Shown here: one piece after another, positions 1 through 8,549 of the stretch
Layout: every line of letters starts with the position of its first letter
Numbering within the stretch: the stretch's first letter is position 1
Origin: Lacihabitans sp. CS3-21
GTDB taxonomy: Bacteria > Bacteroidota > Bacteroidia > Cytophagales > Spirosomataceae
NCBI RefSeq assembly: GCF_024343675.1
Contig: NZ_RJUD01000099.1
Location: 1-49,923 of the forward strand
Length of the DNA: 49,923 nucleotides
Direction of reading: 5' to 3'
The notes under the pieces: model-generated
Databases searched by the model: none
Told to the model about the DNA's origin: nothing
The model's input: the letters and a program-made list of their open reading frames with translations, nothing else
Program-made: the position numbers and the translations under genes

Positions 1-964
1 TGTTAAACAAAGCCACCACTTGGGAGTCTGCTTTGGCAGGATCGCAAAGCTGCCTAAAAACGCCAATTCTGGCTCCTTTTAAGCCATTTTTATCTAAATA
101 AGCCCTATAGCTTTCTGGAATTTTACCATTACTTAGCCGTGTTACGGAATCGGCTTTGTCGTAGCCCGCTATGACGTCGAGTACCCGCACGGCATCTTCC
201 ACCGTTCGGCAAATGGGGCCACCCATGTCATTGGTCAGAGCGAGGGGGGCAATACCGTTGCGGCTGATTAAGCCGAGTGTACAACGAAACCCTACCAAGC
301 TCTGGTGAGCAGCCGGGCCGCGGATCGAGCTACCTGTGTCGGTCCCCAAGCCAATGGTGCCAAAGTCTGCCGCCACGGCAGCGGCTGTTCCACCGCTTGA
401 CCCTGCTGTGGTACGCCGTGTATCATAAGGGTTGCGAGAGTAACCCGGCAGAATGGAACTTACCGAAAAGTTGCCCGATTGGGCAAACTCGGCCAGGTTG
501 GACTTGGCAATGATGATGGCTCCGGCCTCCCTTATTTTTTGAATCACAAAGGCATCGGCGGGCGGGATAGAATTTTTCATGGCCAGCGTACCGTTGGTCG
601 TGGGCATGTCGAAGGTATTGTAATTATCTTTTACGATGATCGGAATGCCGTGAAGCGGACCTATGAATTTACCTGTAACTTTATAAAGCGAATCGAGCCT
701 ACGGGCTTCGGTTAAAGCTTTGGGATTCACCATAATAAGGGCGTTGATAAACGGCCCGTCTTTGTCGTATTCTTTAATTCGGTCGAGGTAAAGTTGCACC
801 AGCTCCACGGCGGTAAGTTTACCATTTTGCATAGCCGTATGCAAGCTGGAAATGGTGGCTTCTTGTAATTGTTTGGGCGAAAAATGCTGTGCAACAGCCG
901 ATGGTTTAAGCCCCAAAAAAGCCATTGCGATGGCAAGTATAAAAAGAAGTTTGTTTGATTTCAT
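1..964 (-). CDS. Secreted amidase (amidase signature family), 3' end missing
   Basis: My translation from the ATG at 964 stays open to the window edge and gives 321 residues, so the C-terminal part (perhaps 200 residues) lies outside. A signal peptide covers about residues 1-25, ending AVAQ. The Ser-cisSer-Lys triad of the amidase signature family is visible: K112 in IIVKDN, cis-Ser S189 in TTAGSSGG, and nucleophile S213 in GTDTGSSIRG, with the usual 24-residue spacing between the serines. The family hydrolyses amide bonds in varied substrates. A signal peptide excludes the GatA role in tRNA amidation and suggests a periplasmic amidase of unknown substrate. GC content is clearly higher than in the genes that follow. 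Identity as an amidase is secure; the substrate is unknown. Confidence 0.93.
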   Translation of the reverse strand, partial: MKSNKLLFILAIAMAFLGLKPSAVAQHFSPKQLQEATISSLHTAMQNGKLTAVELVQLYLDRIKEYDKDGPFINALIMVNPKALTEARRLDSLYKVTGKFIGPLHGIPIIVKDNYNTFDMPTTNGTLAMKNSIPPADAFVIQKIREAGAIIIAKSNLAEFAQSGNFSVSSILPGYSRNPYDTRRTTAGSSGGTAAAVAADFGTIGLGTDTGSSIRGPAAHQSLVGFRCTLGLISRNGIAPLALTNDMGGPICRTVEDAVRVLDVIAGYDKADSVTRLSNGKIPESYRAYLDKNGLKGARIGVFRQLCDPAKADSQVVALFN

Positions 965-1168
965 TTTTATTGAAATTTTTAGAATGATGGCTTACAATGG
1001 CTGGTTTTAGGCTTACTCGTTTTTAGTTTCCATGGTCTGTGGCATGCTATAGCTGTCAAGCCAAGCTTTTATTTAGTGAATATAAATATTGCTTACTGAT
1101 AAACACAGATTTGATACAGATTTTTTAGATTTTAAATTTGGAGATGTGTTTGTAATTGGGTACTTCGC

Positions 1169-1359
1169 CATCTTCCCGATGTCGAAGCAAGTCCTGATAG
1201 CTTTCGGGAGAGGATTTACAATCCGACAAAAAGGTTTGTAAATTAAGGTGGTGGAATTTTGAAAATTTAGAAAATGCTTTTGAGGAAATAGAGGATTACA
1301 AATGCTAAACTATCTCGCTTCGACATGCCCTAGCGGGAGATGTGGAAGAGCGGATTAAC
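1169..1359 (+). repeat. REP-like palindromic repeat, copy A
   Basis: About 190 bases that match copy B (2220-2386) in two blocks. The first block reads CATCTTCCCGATGTCGAAGC, then GAGGATTTACAATCCGAC. The second reads GAGGATTACAAAT(G/C)CTAAAC, then CTATCTCGCTTCGACATGCC. Between them lies a more divergent AT-rich spacer. The right end folds imperfectly (CTTCGACATG with AGATGTGGAAG). No ORF is present. It resembles the REP/BIME-type repeats of Bacteroidota intergenic regions. Confidence 0.7.
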
Positions 1360-1390
1360 AATCGCTTCCTCACAAATATTCATTATATAT

Positions 1391-1426
1391 CAAAAAAGGT
1401 ACAATGCCAATTTGCACCGTACCTTT
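1391..1426 (-). terminator. Rho-independent terminator for the gene at 1452-2153
   Basis: Read on the minus strand, AAAGGTAC pairs with GTACCTTT (plus-strand 1395-1402 with 1419-1426), with an inner TGC/GCA pair, and the RNA then runs into six T residues. It begins 26 bases after the stop codon of the minus-strand gene. Confidence 0.7.
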
Positions 1427-1451
1427 CAACCTATATAGGACAGGATTTTTC

Positions 1452-2153
1452 TCAAATATTTTCTATTTTGTTATATAACTCATTAATTTCAACTAGTGTA
1501 CTATAGCAACCATACCCTTCTAATTCCGTTAAATCAAAACTCTCAATAGATTTGAAAAAAACTTTACTTTGACTTGTATATGCATTAACATAAAGTTTTA
1601 ATTCATTCTTATTTGATTCATCGAGAACAAAATCTCTTTTGATTAAAACTTTACATTGGCTCAAAAAAACCAACAAAAGATTAATATTAGTAACTACTTT
1701 TTTGCCGCTGTTTTGGACCTCAAAAGTTAAACTATTAAAATTTCGAGATTTATACAATTCTAAATAAATATCAATTCTCTTTAAATTGTCCTTATCAACC
1801 TTTTGCTCAAATTCTGCCCATTGATTTTCAATGTATTGATGTATATGATTAACTTGATTCCTTAACATTTCCGTTTTTTGGAGTTCTACAGCGGCAAGTT
1901 GAACTTCAAAAGTTTTTAATATAAAAAGAAAACTTATGAACGTTAATAATGACCCAACTACTCCTCCAAAAAAATCTCCCATTTGCCCTGTTACTTCTGG
2001 ATCAAAATCCTTGAATCCAAAACTAGTATTTTTGAATACCACAATTAAGAATAATAGAGTTATCAGTATAGTTAGAAGTGAAAAAATTTTAATCAATAGA
2101 TTTATTGATGTTGGTTTCTTAAACCATTTATTCAATGCACTTTGTTTACTCAT
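1452..2153 (-). CDS. Two-helix membrane protein, possibly AbiC-like
   Basis: A 233-residue protein with two predicted membrane helices (about residues 20-42 and 64-84). Between them sits a short acidic stretch and the motif GQMGDFFGGVVGSLLTFISF, followed by a charged helical region and a soluble C-terminal domain. A small helix pair with a DFxGG-(x)-LLxFxSF second helix occurs in proteins annotated as putative phage abortive infection (putAbiC, PF16872). I infer a resemblance only; no profile was run. It is AT-rich like the STAND gene upstream on the same strand (274-base gap), and it sits between two direct copies of the same palindromic repeat, which suggests a mobile or recombination-prone cassette. 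Its terminator is at 1391-1426. Function is unknown. Confidence 0.7.
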   Translation of the reverse strand: MSKQSALNKWFKKPTSINLLIKIFSLLTILITLLFLIVVFKNTSFGFKDFDPEVTGQMGDFFGGVVGSLLTFISFLFILKTFEVQLAAVELQKTEMLRNQVNHIHQYIENQWAEFEQKVDKDNLKRIDIYLELYKSRNFNSLTFEVQNSGKKVVTNINLLLVFLSQCKVLIKRDFVLDESNKNELKLYVNAYTSQSKVFFKSIESFDLTELEGYGCYSTLVEINELYNKIENI

Positions 2154-2219
2154 TTTGATTTAACTATAATATAAAAAAATCATTTTGCAACGTTCAAACA
2201 TGCAACTTTAGCTCTTCTA

Positions 2220-2386
2220 CATCTTCCCGATGTCGAAGCAAGATAAGGAGGATTTACAATCCGACAAAAAGGTATGCTTAATAAAGGCAATGGAACTACA
2301 ATAATACAAAAAAAGAAATAGAGGATTACAAATCCTAAACTATCTCGCTTCGACATGCCCGATCGGAACATGTCGAAGAGCGGATG
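2220..2386 (+). repeat. REP-like palindromic repeat, copy B
   Basis: Direct repeat of copy A, about 1.05 kb away on the other side of the 1452-2153 gene. The right end is a good hairpin: CTTCGACATG (2348-2357) pairs perfectly with CATGTCGAAG (2369-2378), and the loop contains CCGATCGG. GAGCGGATGTTAA occurs twice just after it (from 2377 and near 2400). It lies between the STAND gene and the membrane protein gene. Confidence 0.72.
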
Positions 2387-2427
2387 TTAAAGTAAAGGAA
2401 GAGCGGATGTTAATAATATTTATTCTA

Positions 2428-5400
2428 TTACCCATCTATTTTTTTATTGTCTCTTTGTGGTAAAATGTTGTCAGGTACTTTTGCAACTGTATCAATTCCA
2501 GGTTTTGGACTTCCACTATTATGTTTAATCCAACAAGCTTTTATCAAATATTCACAGTCCTTTAATTCTGGAGACGACAAAAAGCCAGTCGAATAGGTAG
2601 TCCTTAGATTTGTATATAAATTTCCTAGATAAAATGAATTCTTACCAATTTCTCCAATGTAATCTAATATGGACTTCTTCCATCCTTTTGGTCTAGTATA
2701 ACATTCCATTAAAGCTAGTATATGTTTAACTGTTAAGTCTGTCTCTCTTGTTCTGTAATCACGAAAAAGCATTCTTAATTTATCAGAGAAAAGGTCATCT
2801 TTAAACCAAATGTTTAAATTGAAAGGCATAGCGATTAATATACTCTTTAAACATTCATTGTATTCCTTTGGAAAGTCTTCTGATAATTTAAATCTTGCAC
2901 CACCCACTCCTCCAAAACCATTTTTGGCCATAACTGGTGAGATTAAGTAAAGTGCTCTCATTAGGGCTTTCCATGCTACAGTAATGTTCTTGAGTAATTC
3001 CTCTCTTAACTCAGGCTTTACAAATTCACTATTTCTCAAAGCTCTTGATGATGATTTAATAAGCGACATTAAATTTTTGACATCATATTCTTCAAAATAG
3101 TTATAAATAGTTTGTGTGTATGGTTTGACACTATCATAGTTTTTATCTGCTACTATGTCTTTAATTTCTTCTGAAATGCCTGACTGCTGAATGTTTTGTT
3201 CCAACTGTTCTTGAGTCATCCCTTTCACGGTTTCATTTAGAGCCCATTTAATATCCTTGTAAGGATTAATATCCCCCGTTATTTCTAATTTAGTATGAAC
3301 CTTTTTTGATAGCGTATCTAGATCTGAAATTAACATTATGACAATGTCTTCAGACCTACCATCAATTCCCGTATAAAATTCTATGACTTCAGGATAGTAT
3401 AATGAATGCTTGTCACCTAACATGTAGGATTTAAATTCCTCTGAGTATTTCATTCTGAGAGCAGCAAAATAATATATCCAATAAGAAAATCTAAACCGTA
3501 AAGATCCATTGAAATTTACAATGATTTGATTGTTTTTTAAGATTTGTAATAAGTCATTAACATTTGTCGTGTTATGTTGCTTTTCACAAAAGGGTTTTGT
3601 CAAATTTAAAAAATGAGATTCTGTAAATGATTCTTGATTGTTTTTAAGAAGTTCTTCACAGAAATACCCAACAATAAAGCCACAGTTATCTTCATCAATG
3701 GTATCACCATAAAATAGGTTTCCTGGATTATCAAATACTACTTTTAAAACATTTTTAAATACTTTTGATCGATTTATTGGTCTGTCTTCAAAATCACTGA
3801 GAAAAGCAATTAATAATTGAATACAATTAATTGGAGTTCGGTGAATATTGAGATCAATTAAATCAACATCAAGTCTTTGTAATATGAGATTTTCTTCAGC
3901 AATTTCGTGAATACTATTAAAATCCTTAACAATGTTTCGTAATCCCTGTCGATTTAATTCACATAAATATATCTGACTAAAGCCTTCATGACTTTCTTCA
4001 GAATCCAAACCTTCAAGAACGATATTATCATGATAATTTGAGAAAATTATTATTGGAACCTCTGGGAATTTCCTTCGAATATTTTCAATTATTTTTCTCG
4101 AATCTCTTGTGTTATTTTTCCAATGGTCAAGTAATAGGCATCTAACAGAAGTATCTTCAATATTTAAATCTGTCAAGGCGTCCTCAAGATCAGAATGATA
4201 TTTGCCAAAAGTCCAATTATGGGTATCCAAATAAAGCCAACTTTCTTTTTTAATTTCCCAAGCTTTTAATGCGAGATATTGAGCATAGCAAGTTAACCCA
4301 AATTGGGGAGCGGCTATTATATGATAATTCTTAGGACTGTTTATTATATTTATGTAGTCTAATTTTTTACTTTCTGACTTATTGGAGCTATTCGGTGAAT
4401 TAGATGTGAAGTACCTTTCAACCCATTTTGGAGACTGAGAGTATGATTTCATTGCTTTTTGAAAATTAGAGTTGAGTTTCATAAAAATAAAATCATCTGT
4501 AGTGATTTCATTACGTTTGAAATTCCATTTGCCATTTTCTGTCCCAGAAAAATTTTGACCTGCCATAAATTTTCTTTGGCGAGGCACCCATTCTCGATAA
4601 GATATTGACTCGATTTTCTTGTTTTCAAAATTTATTAATGAATAACCATTAAGATCTGCCTTATTGGAAAATAATTGTGGTGATCCTAACTTTATAATAC
4701 CACTGCTGTCTGAAACATAAGAATGTAGTAATTCTTGATCATGAATATGCCCTGATATAATTATGTCAATTCCATTTTTAAGCATTGCATTCAATTCATT
4801 TCTTGCAAACGAGGTAAGATATTCAAGTGGATGATGCATAACCAATATTTTGGTTCTTCCTTGATTTTCACTTATCCACTCATTTAATCCTGAAGTTTCA
4901 ATCTTTAGTCTTCCTTTGTCATTGATTTTATTAAGTCCACCATAACAAAGTAAAGAGCAGTTTAAAAAATACAATGTGATTTCAGGAGCGATAATCTCAG
5001 GAAAGCCATTCAAATTAAAATTAGATGATTGCAATTTATCTAGATAGAATTTCTTGTAATATTTAAATTTATTATGTATAATATTGTCTTCTTCTTTGAT
5101 AAAATTATTGAAGCCCGTTTCAGTAAACTCTTTTTCTATAATGTCGTTATGATCTTTCAGGTTATCTTCAATTTCTTTTCTATTAAGGTCATGATTTCCT
5201 GGAATACAAAAAATGTTTTGAATTGGAACTCTCTTTAAAATTTTCAATATAAAATTTTCATAGAAATCATTATAGGTTTTCTCAGAATTTCCTTTATTAA
5301 CTAAATCACCTGATATTACACAATATGTGTTGTCTTTATTATTTAGGTCTAATTGAGTGTCCAAATCGATGAAGAAGGAAGATAGTATTAAACCTTGGGT

Positions 5401-5460
5401 TTCCGGCTCATTAAATTCATAATGAATGTCTGAAATCTGTATTATCGTAATTTTATCCAT
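2428..5460 (-). CDS. Metallophosphoesterase-STAND-like fusion, candidate defence protein
   Basis: A 1010-residue protein. Residues 1-290 form a calcineurin-like phosphoesterase with all metal-binding motifs: D11-x-H13, GD52, GNH90D, H209-H210 and GH238-x-H240. Around 370-560 the order resembles a STAND NTPase: IIAAPQFGLTCYA (382-394) where a P-loop is expected, CLLLDHW (441-447) as a Walker-B-like strand, then a hydrophobic strand PIIIFSN and an LCELNRQGLRN segment typical of winged-helix-proximal STAND sequence. The P-loop lacks the GK[ST] core, so ATP binding may be lost. Residues 560-1010 look helical, as expected of a sensor region. Effector plus STAND plus sensor is the layout of Avs-type anti-phage proteins; the defence role is inferred. 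No signal peptide, so cytoplasmic. A micro-ORF in the leader overlaps the start codon. Confidence 0.85.
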   Translation of the reverse strand: MDKITIIQISDIHYEFNEPETQGLILSSFFIDLDTQLDLNNKDNTYCVISGDLVNKGNSEKTYNDFYENFILKILKRVPIQNIFCIPGNHDLNRKEIEDNLKDHNDIIEKEFTETGFNNFIKEEDNIIHNKFKYYKKFYLDKLQSSNFNLNGFPEIIAPEITLYFLNCSLLCYGGLNKINDKGRLKIETSGLNEWISENQGRTKILVMHHPLEYLTSFARNELNAMLKNGIDIIISGHIHDQELLHSYVSDSSGIIKLGSPQLFSNKADLNGYSLINFENKKIESISYREWVPRQRKFMAGQNFSGTENGKWNFKRNEITTDDFIFMKLNSNFQKAMKSYSQSPKWVERYFTSNSPNSSNKSESKKLDYINIINSPKNYHIIAAPQFGLTCYAQYLALKAWEIKKESWLYLDTHNWTFGKYHSDLEDALTDLNIEDTSVRCLLLDHWKNNTRDSRKIIENIRRKFPEVPIIIFSNYHDNIVLEGLDSEESHEGFSQIYLCELNRQGLRNIVKDFNSIHEIAEENLILQRLDVDLIDLNIHRTPINCIQLLIAFLSDFEDRPINRSKVFKNVLKVVFDNPGNLFYGDTIDEDNCGFIVGYFCEELLKNNQESFTESHFLNLTKPFCEKQHNTTNVNDLLQILKNNQIIVNFNGSLRFRFSYWIYYFAALRMKYSEEFKSYMLGDKHSLYYPEVIEFYTGIDGRSEDIVIMLISDLDTLSKKVHTKLEITGDINPYKDIKWALNETVKGMTQEQLEQNIQQSGISEEIKDIVADKNYDSVKPYTQTIYNYFEEYDVKNLMSLIKSSSRALRNSEFVKPELREELLKNITVAWKALMRALYLISPVMAKNGFGGVGGARFKLSEDFPKEYNECLKSILIAMPFNLNIWFKDDLFSDKLRMLFRDYRTRETDLTVKHILALMECYTRPKGWKKSILDYIGEIGKNSFYLGNLYTNLRTTYSTGFLSSPELKDCEYLIKACWIKHNSGSPKPGIDTVAKVPDNILPQRDNKKIDG

Positions 5461-5588
5461 ATGTGTATTATTAAGGTATATTTGTTCTGGGAGCTGTTTT
5501 GTCTTTTAATTGTCAATAGCTTATAAATAGCCGCAAAAATTGTAGTAGTTTTTATATTGTTTGGTGTGATATTTTGAAACTGTTGCAT
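5442..5588 (-). promoter_or_regulatory. Leader micro-ORF overlapping the STAND gene start
   Basis: A 48-codon ORF starts at the ATG at 5588 and ends with a TAA inside the first codons of the phosphoesterase-STAND gene, in a different frame. Its first half (NNIKTTTIFAAIYKL) matches micro-ORFs in front of the genes starting at 28369 and 10412. Overlap with the start codon would permit translational coupling. Whether it is translated is unknown. Confidence 0.4.
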
Positions 5589-5664
5589 TTTGGCTTGCGT
5601 ACTTATTTATCAAAAATAGTAAAAAACTTTTAAAGTATAATCCATTCTAATATTAAGAAAGCGG
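5519..5664 (-). repeat. Dispersed leader element, copy 1
   Basis: An approximately 145-base sequence shared with 7925-8245, 10445-10733 and, in part, 28391-28500. On the minus strand it reads AAAAGTTTTTTA, then CTATTTTTGATAAATAAGTA, an AAAATGCAACAGTTTC block, CACACCAAACAAT, and TTTTTGCGGCTATTTATAAG just before the gene. TATTTTTG (5611-5618) fits the Bacteroidota -7 consensus TAnnTTTG and lies 150 nt from the start codon at 5460. The distal end reads TTCTAATATTAAGAAAGCGGA, as in copy 3. The rest of the gap (5665-5758) shows nothing firm. Confidence 0.65.
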
Positions 5665-5758
5665 ACCCCCTTTTATGCGTTCGCCCTTTTCCCTAACAGC
5701 ATCAAGTAGTTCGCCAAATTCTGAAGTAGCATAGATAAAAAAGGTCTTAGTTAATGTC

Positions 5759-7114
5759 CTATAAAACCTTTTCTACGTCTGTTACATATACTCTTGTACT
5801 TGTCGTGTAGGTTCCTCCATGGGGGTCTTTGTATTTTAAATCAAGATAAAATGCTTGAAAACCTTTTTTTGGAAAAGGAACCATAACGCGAATATCTGGC
5901 AAGCTATCCAATTTTATATTTCTGCTTAACCACAAATTGTTTCTAAAATCTCTGTCGGAAGAGGTGGTATGCCAAAGTGTGGCTCCTACCAAATCAGTCG
6001 TCACAGGACTTACTTCTAATGATATATTTCCATGGCTTGGCACAACTTTCCACGTCGCCAAGGGATATGCTTTATTCGTGATCGTCGTTCCGAAAAAAGC
6101 ACTCAAAGCTTCAAAAGCCTGTTTTCCTCCACCCAAATTATGCCCAACATTGGGCACATAATGAATCAAGTTTTTACCTGGGATTTTATCATAATAAAAC
6201 TTGATGGCATCAATGGTCCAGTATTCGTCATTGGTGCCTATAAAAATCATTTTTGGAACGGTCAAATGGCTGCGATAGGAAAAAGGGTCAATCATGTCGT
6301 TGATGGCTTTGCCGTCTTCGGTGGCGGTGCCTTGCGGAATACCGAGTTTTACATAGTCATCAATTTGCTCACTGTATTCACCGTAGGTTTCATACTGATA
6401 ATTGAGCGTTGCCGGCATATTGAGCATATCAATTACGATCGGAGCAATGGCTTTTACGCGTTGGTCATCAATAGCAGCCGAAAGCCAAGTGGTCCAACCA
6501 CGTTTTGATGCTCCAGAAATCAAAAAATTATTGATAGTAATATGGGCTTTTTTCTTTGTAAATTCTTGCACCGCATCCATACCCCTCACGGCCGATTTTA
6601 CCATCGGGAAAAGCAAAGGGAAAGAATAATCTTTGGATAGCTTAAATTGATTTAAAGTATAAGAAATCAGAGCATCTTCGGTCAGGTCGCCATAAAAGGG
6701 CTGATTGGGAACTTGCTTGATGACGGCTACAATCGCTTTGTTTTTTTCTGCAATACCGGATAGAATAGGCCAAAGTCCATTGTTTGCACTCCAATTGGGT
6801 TGTTCATCTTTGTTGGAACCACCATCAATAAAAAGCATCGCACCATCGTATTTGACTTCTTTAGGTATAAAAACTGTCAATTGGTGTCGCCAAGTATATT
6901 CACGCCATTTTTGCGAAGTCAAAAGCAAATGATAGCCTTTTACATTGCCTAATTCCACCGAATCTTTTAATTCCCATTGATAAGTTTTATCGCCATTTTG
7001 GAGGTAATTCTTCAAGGCGGTTTGTGGCGTAGTGGTATTTTGAGCTAGTACAACAGCTATCGAAATCAAGTAAAATGCAAAAAGCAAAGCAGTTTTGTTA
7101 GGGCTAAATTTCAT
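5759..7114 (-). CDS. Secreted PhoPQ-activated (PqaA-type) alpha/beta hydrolase
   Basis: A 451-residue protein with a signal peptide (about 1-24, cleavage after VVLAQ). It matches the PhoPQ-activated pathogenicity-related family (PF10142) throughout. The N-terminal part has TSQKWREYTWRHQLTVFIP and FIDGGSN (96-101), and the middle has the nucleophile motif SGASKRGW with S203. Later come GTNDEYW (acid D296) and NVGHNL (His325), completing a Ser-Asp-His triad. The family is named for Salmonella PqaA; its substrate is not established. The protein probably acts in the periplasm. It stands alone on the minus strand behind a 262-base gap that should hold its promoter; I found no clear -7 box there. 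Confidence 0.9.
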   Translation of the reverse strand: MKFSPNKTALLFAFYLISIAVVLAQNTTTPQTALKNYLQNGDKTYQWELKDSVELGNVKGYHLLLTSQKWREYTWRHQLTVFIPKEVKYDGAMLFIDGGSNKDEQPNWSANNGLWPILSGIAEKNKAIVAVIKQVPNQPFYGDLTEDALISYTLNQFKLSKDYSFPLLFPMVKSAVRGMDAVQEFTKKKAHITINNFLISGASKRGWTTWLSAAIDDQRVKAIAPIVIDMLNMPATLNYQYETYGEYSEQIDDYVKLGIPQGTATEDGKAINDMIDPFSYRSHLTVPKMIFIGTNDEYWTIDAIKFYYDKIPGKNLIHYVPNVGHNLGGGKQAFEALSAFFGTTITNKAYPLATWKVVPSHGNISLEVSPVTTDLVGATLWHTTSSDRDFRNNLWLSRNIKLDSLPDIRVMVPFPKKGFQAFYLDLKYKDPHGGTYTTSTRVYVTDVEKVL

Positions 7115-7376
7115 AGTTTATAATTTTGGTTGAAATAATATTGGTTTAATAAGGTAATGTCTAGTATTCATAATTAGTTGGATTTCTTTGTAGGCTGATG
7201 CCCAAAGTAAATGGCTTGGCGTTCTAGGGATATTTGAAAAACGTCTACCGACAACTGAAACCCAATATTGTTTTAAAAGTTGAAGATAGCAAAAAAGCTA
7301 AATTATTAAAGTACTGCCGAAACCAAATTTGATAGCGTACTACAGCTGATGTTCCAACGATAACGCCAAACCCCTT

Positions 7377-7886
7377 TTAGCGGTTCGTGCTACCGTTTGC
7401 AGGCATTGCTTCTATTACGTGTATTTCGTTTCCATCAGGGTCTTTAATCTCGATAGATTTCGCACCGTTGGGCATTCTGTCAATAATTGGGTGCTTGTAT
7501 TTGCCTGATTTGTAATCGCTGCTTACTTCCATTAGCCTCTTCAGAAAAGCATCCATAGAAATTACCATAAAACCTAGGTGTACAAAACCTACATATTTGG
7601 GTGCCGAAGGTACGTCACTGATAATTTTAGTGGTATCGGTGACCCATTGTGACAAATGGAGTTCAATACCCTCATCAAATTTCAACCATTTTACAATGTA
7701 TTGAGGGCTGGGAGCAAATGGATATTGTATCGTGTCCGCCTGAAAAACTTTGGTGTAAAAATCTACACTACTTTCCAAATTCTTAACATCCAATAAAGTA
7801 TGGTTATACCAAGCAGTACTTTTTTTTTGTGCTATCGAAAAGGATGCGTTAAAGAAAAGGAGTACAAGCAGGAAAGACTTTATCAT
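7377..7886 (-). CDS. Secreted VOC (glyoxalase-fold) protein
   Basis: A 169-residue protein with a signal peptide (about 1-19, ending SIAQ) and one vicinal-oxygen-chelate domain. It opens with YNHTLLDVKNLESSVDFYTKVF, has HLGFMV at the centre (second half-domain) and ends KSIEIKDPDGNEIHVIEA, the usual VOC closing strand. Candidate metal ligands are H29, H103 and the E of the final HVIE, but the substrate cannot be read from sequence. Most VOC proteins are cytoplasmic, so a secreted one is less common. The gene follows copy 2 of the dispersed leader, with the TATTTTTG box 138 nt before the ATG. Confidence 0.85.
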   Translation of the reverse strand: MIKSFLLVLLFFNASFSIAQKKSTAWYNHTLLDVKNLESSVDFYTKVFQADTIQYPFAPSPQYIVKWLKFDEGIELHLSQWVTDTTKIISDVPSAPKYVGFVHLGFMVISMDAFLKRLMEVSSDYKSGKYKHPIIDRMPNGAKSIEIKDPDGNEIHVIEAMPANGSTNR

Positions 7887-7924
7887 GGGCTTATATTTTT
7901 TTTACAAAGTGAAGACGAAGCATG

Positions 7925-8245
7925 ACCACCAATTCATAAATACCCACAATATCTGCAGTAGTTTTCGGATTGTTTAGTTTTATATCGTGAAACTATTACA
8001 TTTTGGTTTGGGTACTTATTTATCAAAAATAGAAAAAAAACTTTTTAAAGTTTAATCAATTCCAATATTTCGAAATCGGATTAATTAATGATCGCTTGAA
8101 TCCAAAAATCAACAATAATAAATAAATAGGGCAGGTCTTAATCTTAAAATCGCATTTATGGTAGTTTTGAATAGGATGTTTAATGTTTTTAGTATTCTCG
8201 GGAAAAGTTTTCAGGAGGTCAGGAAACGTTGGCGGAGGTTGGGAA
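7925..8245 (-). repeat. Dispersed leader element, copy 2 (longest alignment to copy 3)
   Basis: About 320 bases that align along their whole length with 10445-10755. Shared blocks include ACCAATTC(A/T)TAAATACCCACAA, TTTTTCAAAAATAG or its TATCAAAAATAG variant, GGATTAA, CAGGTCTTAATCTTAAA, GCATTTATG, ATAGGATGTTTAATG and TATTCTCGGGAA. The TATTTTTG box is at 8024-8031. The micro-ORF is broken here: the ATG is followed directly by TAA and TAG, although the downstream reading (NNPKTTADIVGIYEL) is still recognisable. The outer end carries one or two units of the G-rich motif (TCAGGAGGTCAGGAAACGTT) that copy 3 has expanded into an array. Confidence 0.7.
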
Positions 8246-8277
8246 TGGTATACATCTAAGAAATAATTTAGATGATT

Positions 8278-8369
8278 AGGATTACAAATCTTAAACCATC
8301 TCGCTTCGACAGAGCTTTCGCTCGCAAAGTTCGTAAGCCGTTGACTTTCAGAACATGCCGAAGAGCAAA
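8278..8369 (+). repeat. REP-like palindromic repeat, partial copy C
   Basis: Carries AGGATTACAAATCTTAAACC then ATCTCGCTTCGACA, as in copies A and B. About 40 foreign bases (from AGAGCTTTCGCTCGC) then separate this half of the hairpin from the second half, GAACATGCCGAAGAGC. It has only the right-hand block of the full repeat. Together with the plain AT-rich DNA to 8549 it fills the gap downstream of the peptidase gene. Confidence 0.6.
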
Positions 8370-8549
8370 GTAGGGGGATGGATAAGAAAACCGTATTTAT
8401 GAAGGACTGGAATTTGAAATACAGAAGTTGAACATTTGTACAATGCCAAGCAGAATTTCAAAAGCTGAATTACTTAGCTCCTCCAGTCTTTCATCAATAC
8501 AAGGTGGGTGACTTCCGTTTTTTCACCATTTATCTATATGGACCTATGA

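Larger units (their letters stand above)
965..1451. other. Intergenic region with a palindromic repeat and a terminator
   Basis: No gene is seen in these 487 bases. The stretch next to the amidase start is plain AT-rich DNA and should hold the amidase promoter, but I see no convincing TAnnTTTG box. The rest carries repeat copy A (1169-1359) and a terminator hairpin (1391-1426), listed separately. Confidence 0.6.

Noticed and set aside
5653-5757. Open minus-strand frame ending GELLDAVREKGERIKGGPLS
   Set aside because: It reads like the end of a protein but has no start and overlaps the end of the PqaA-type gene; possible gene remnant, too short to call.
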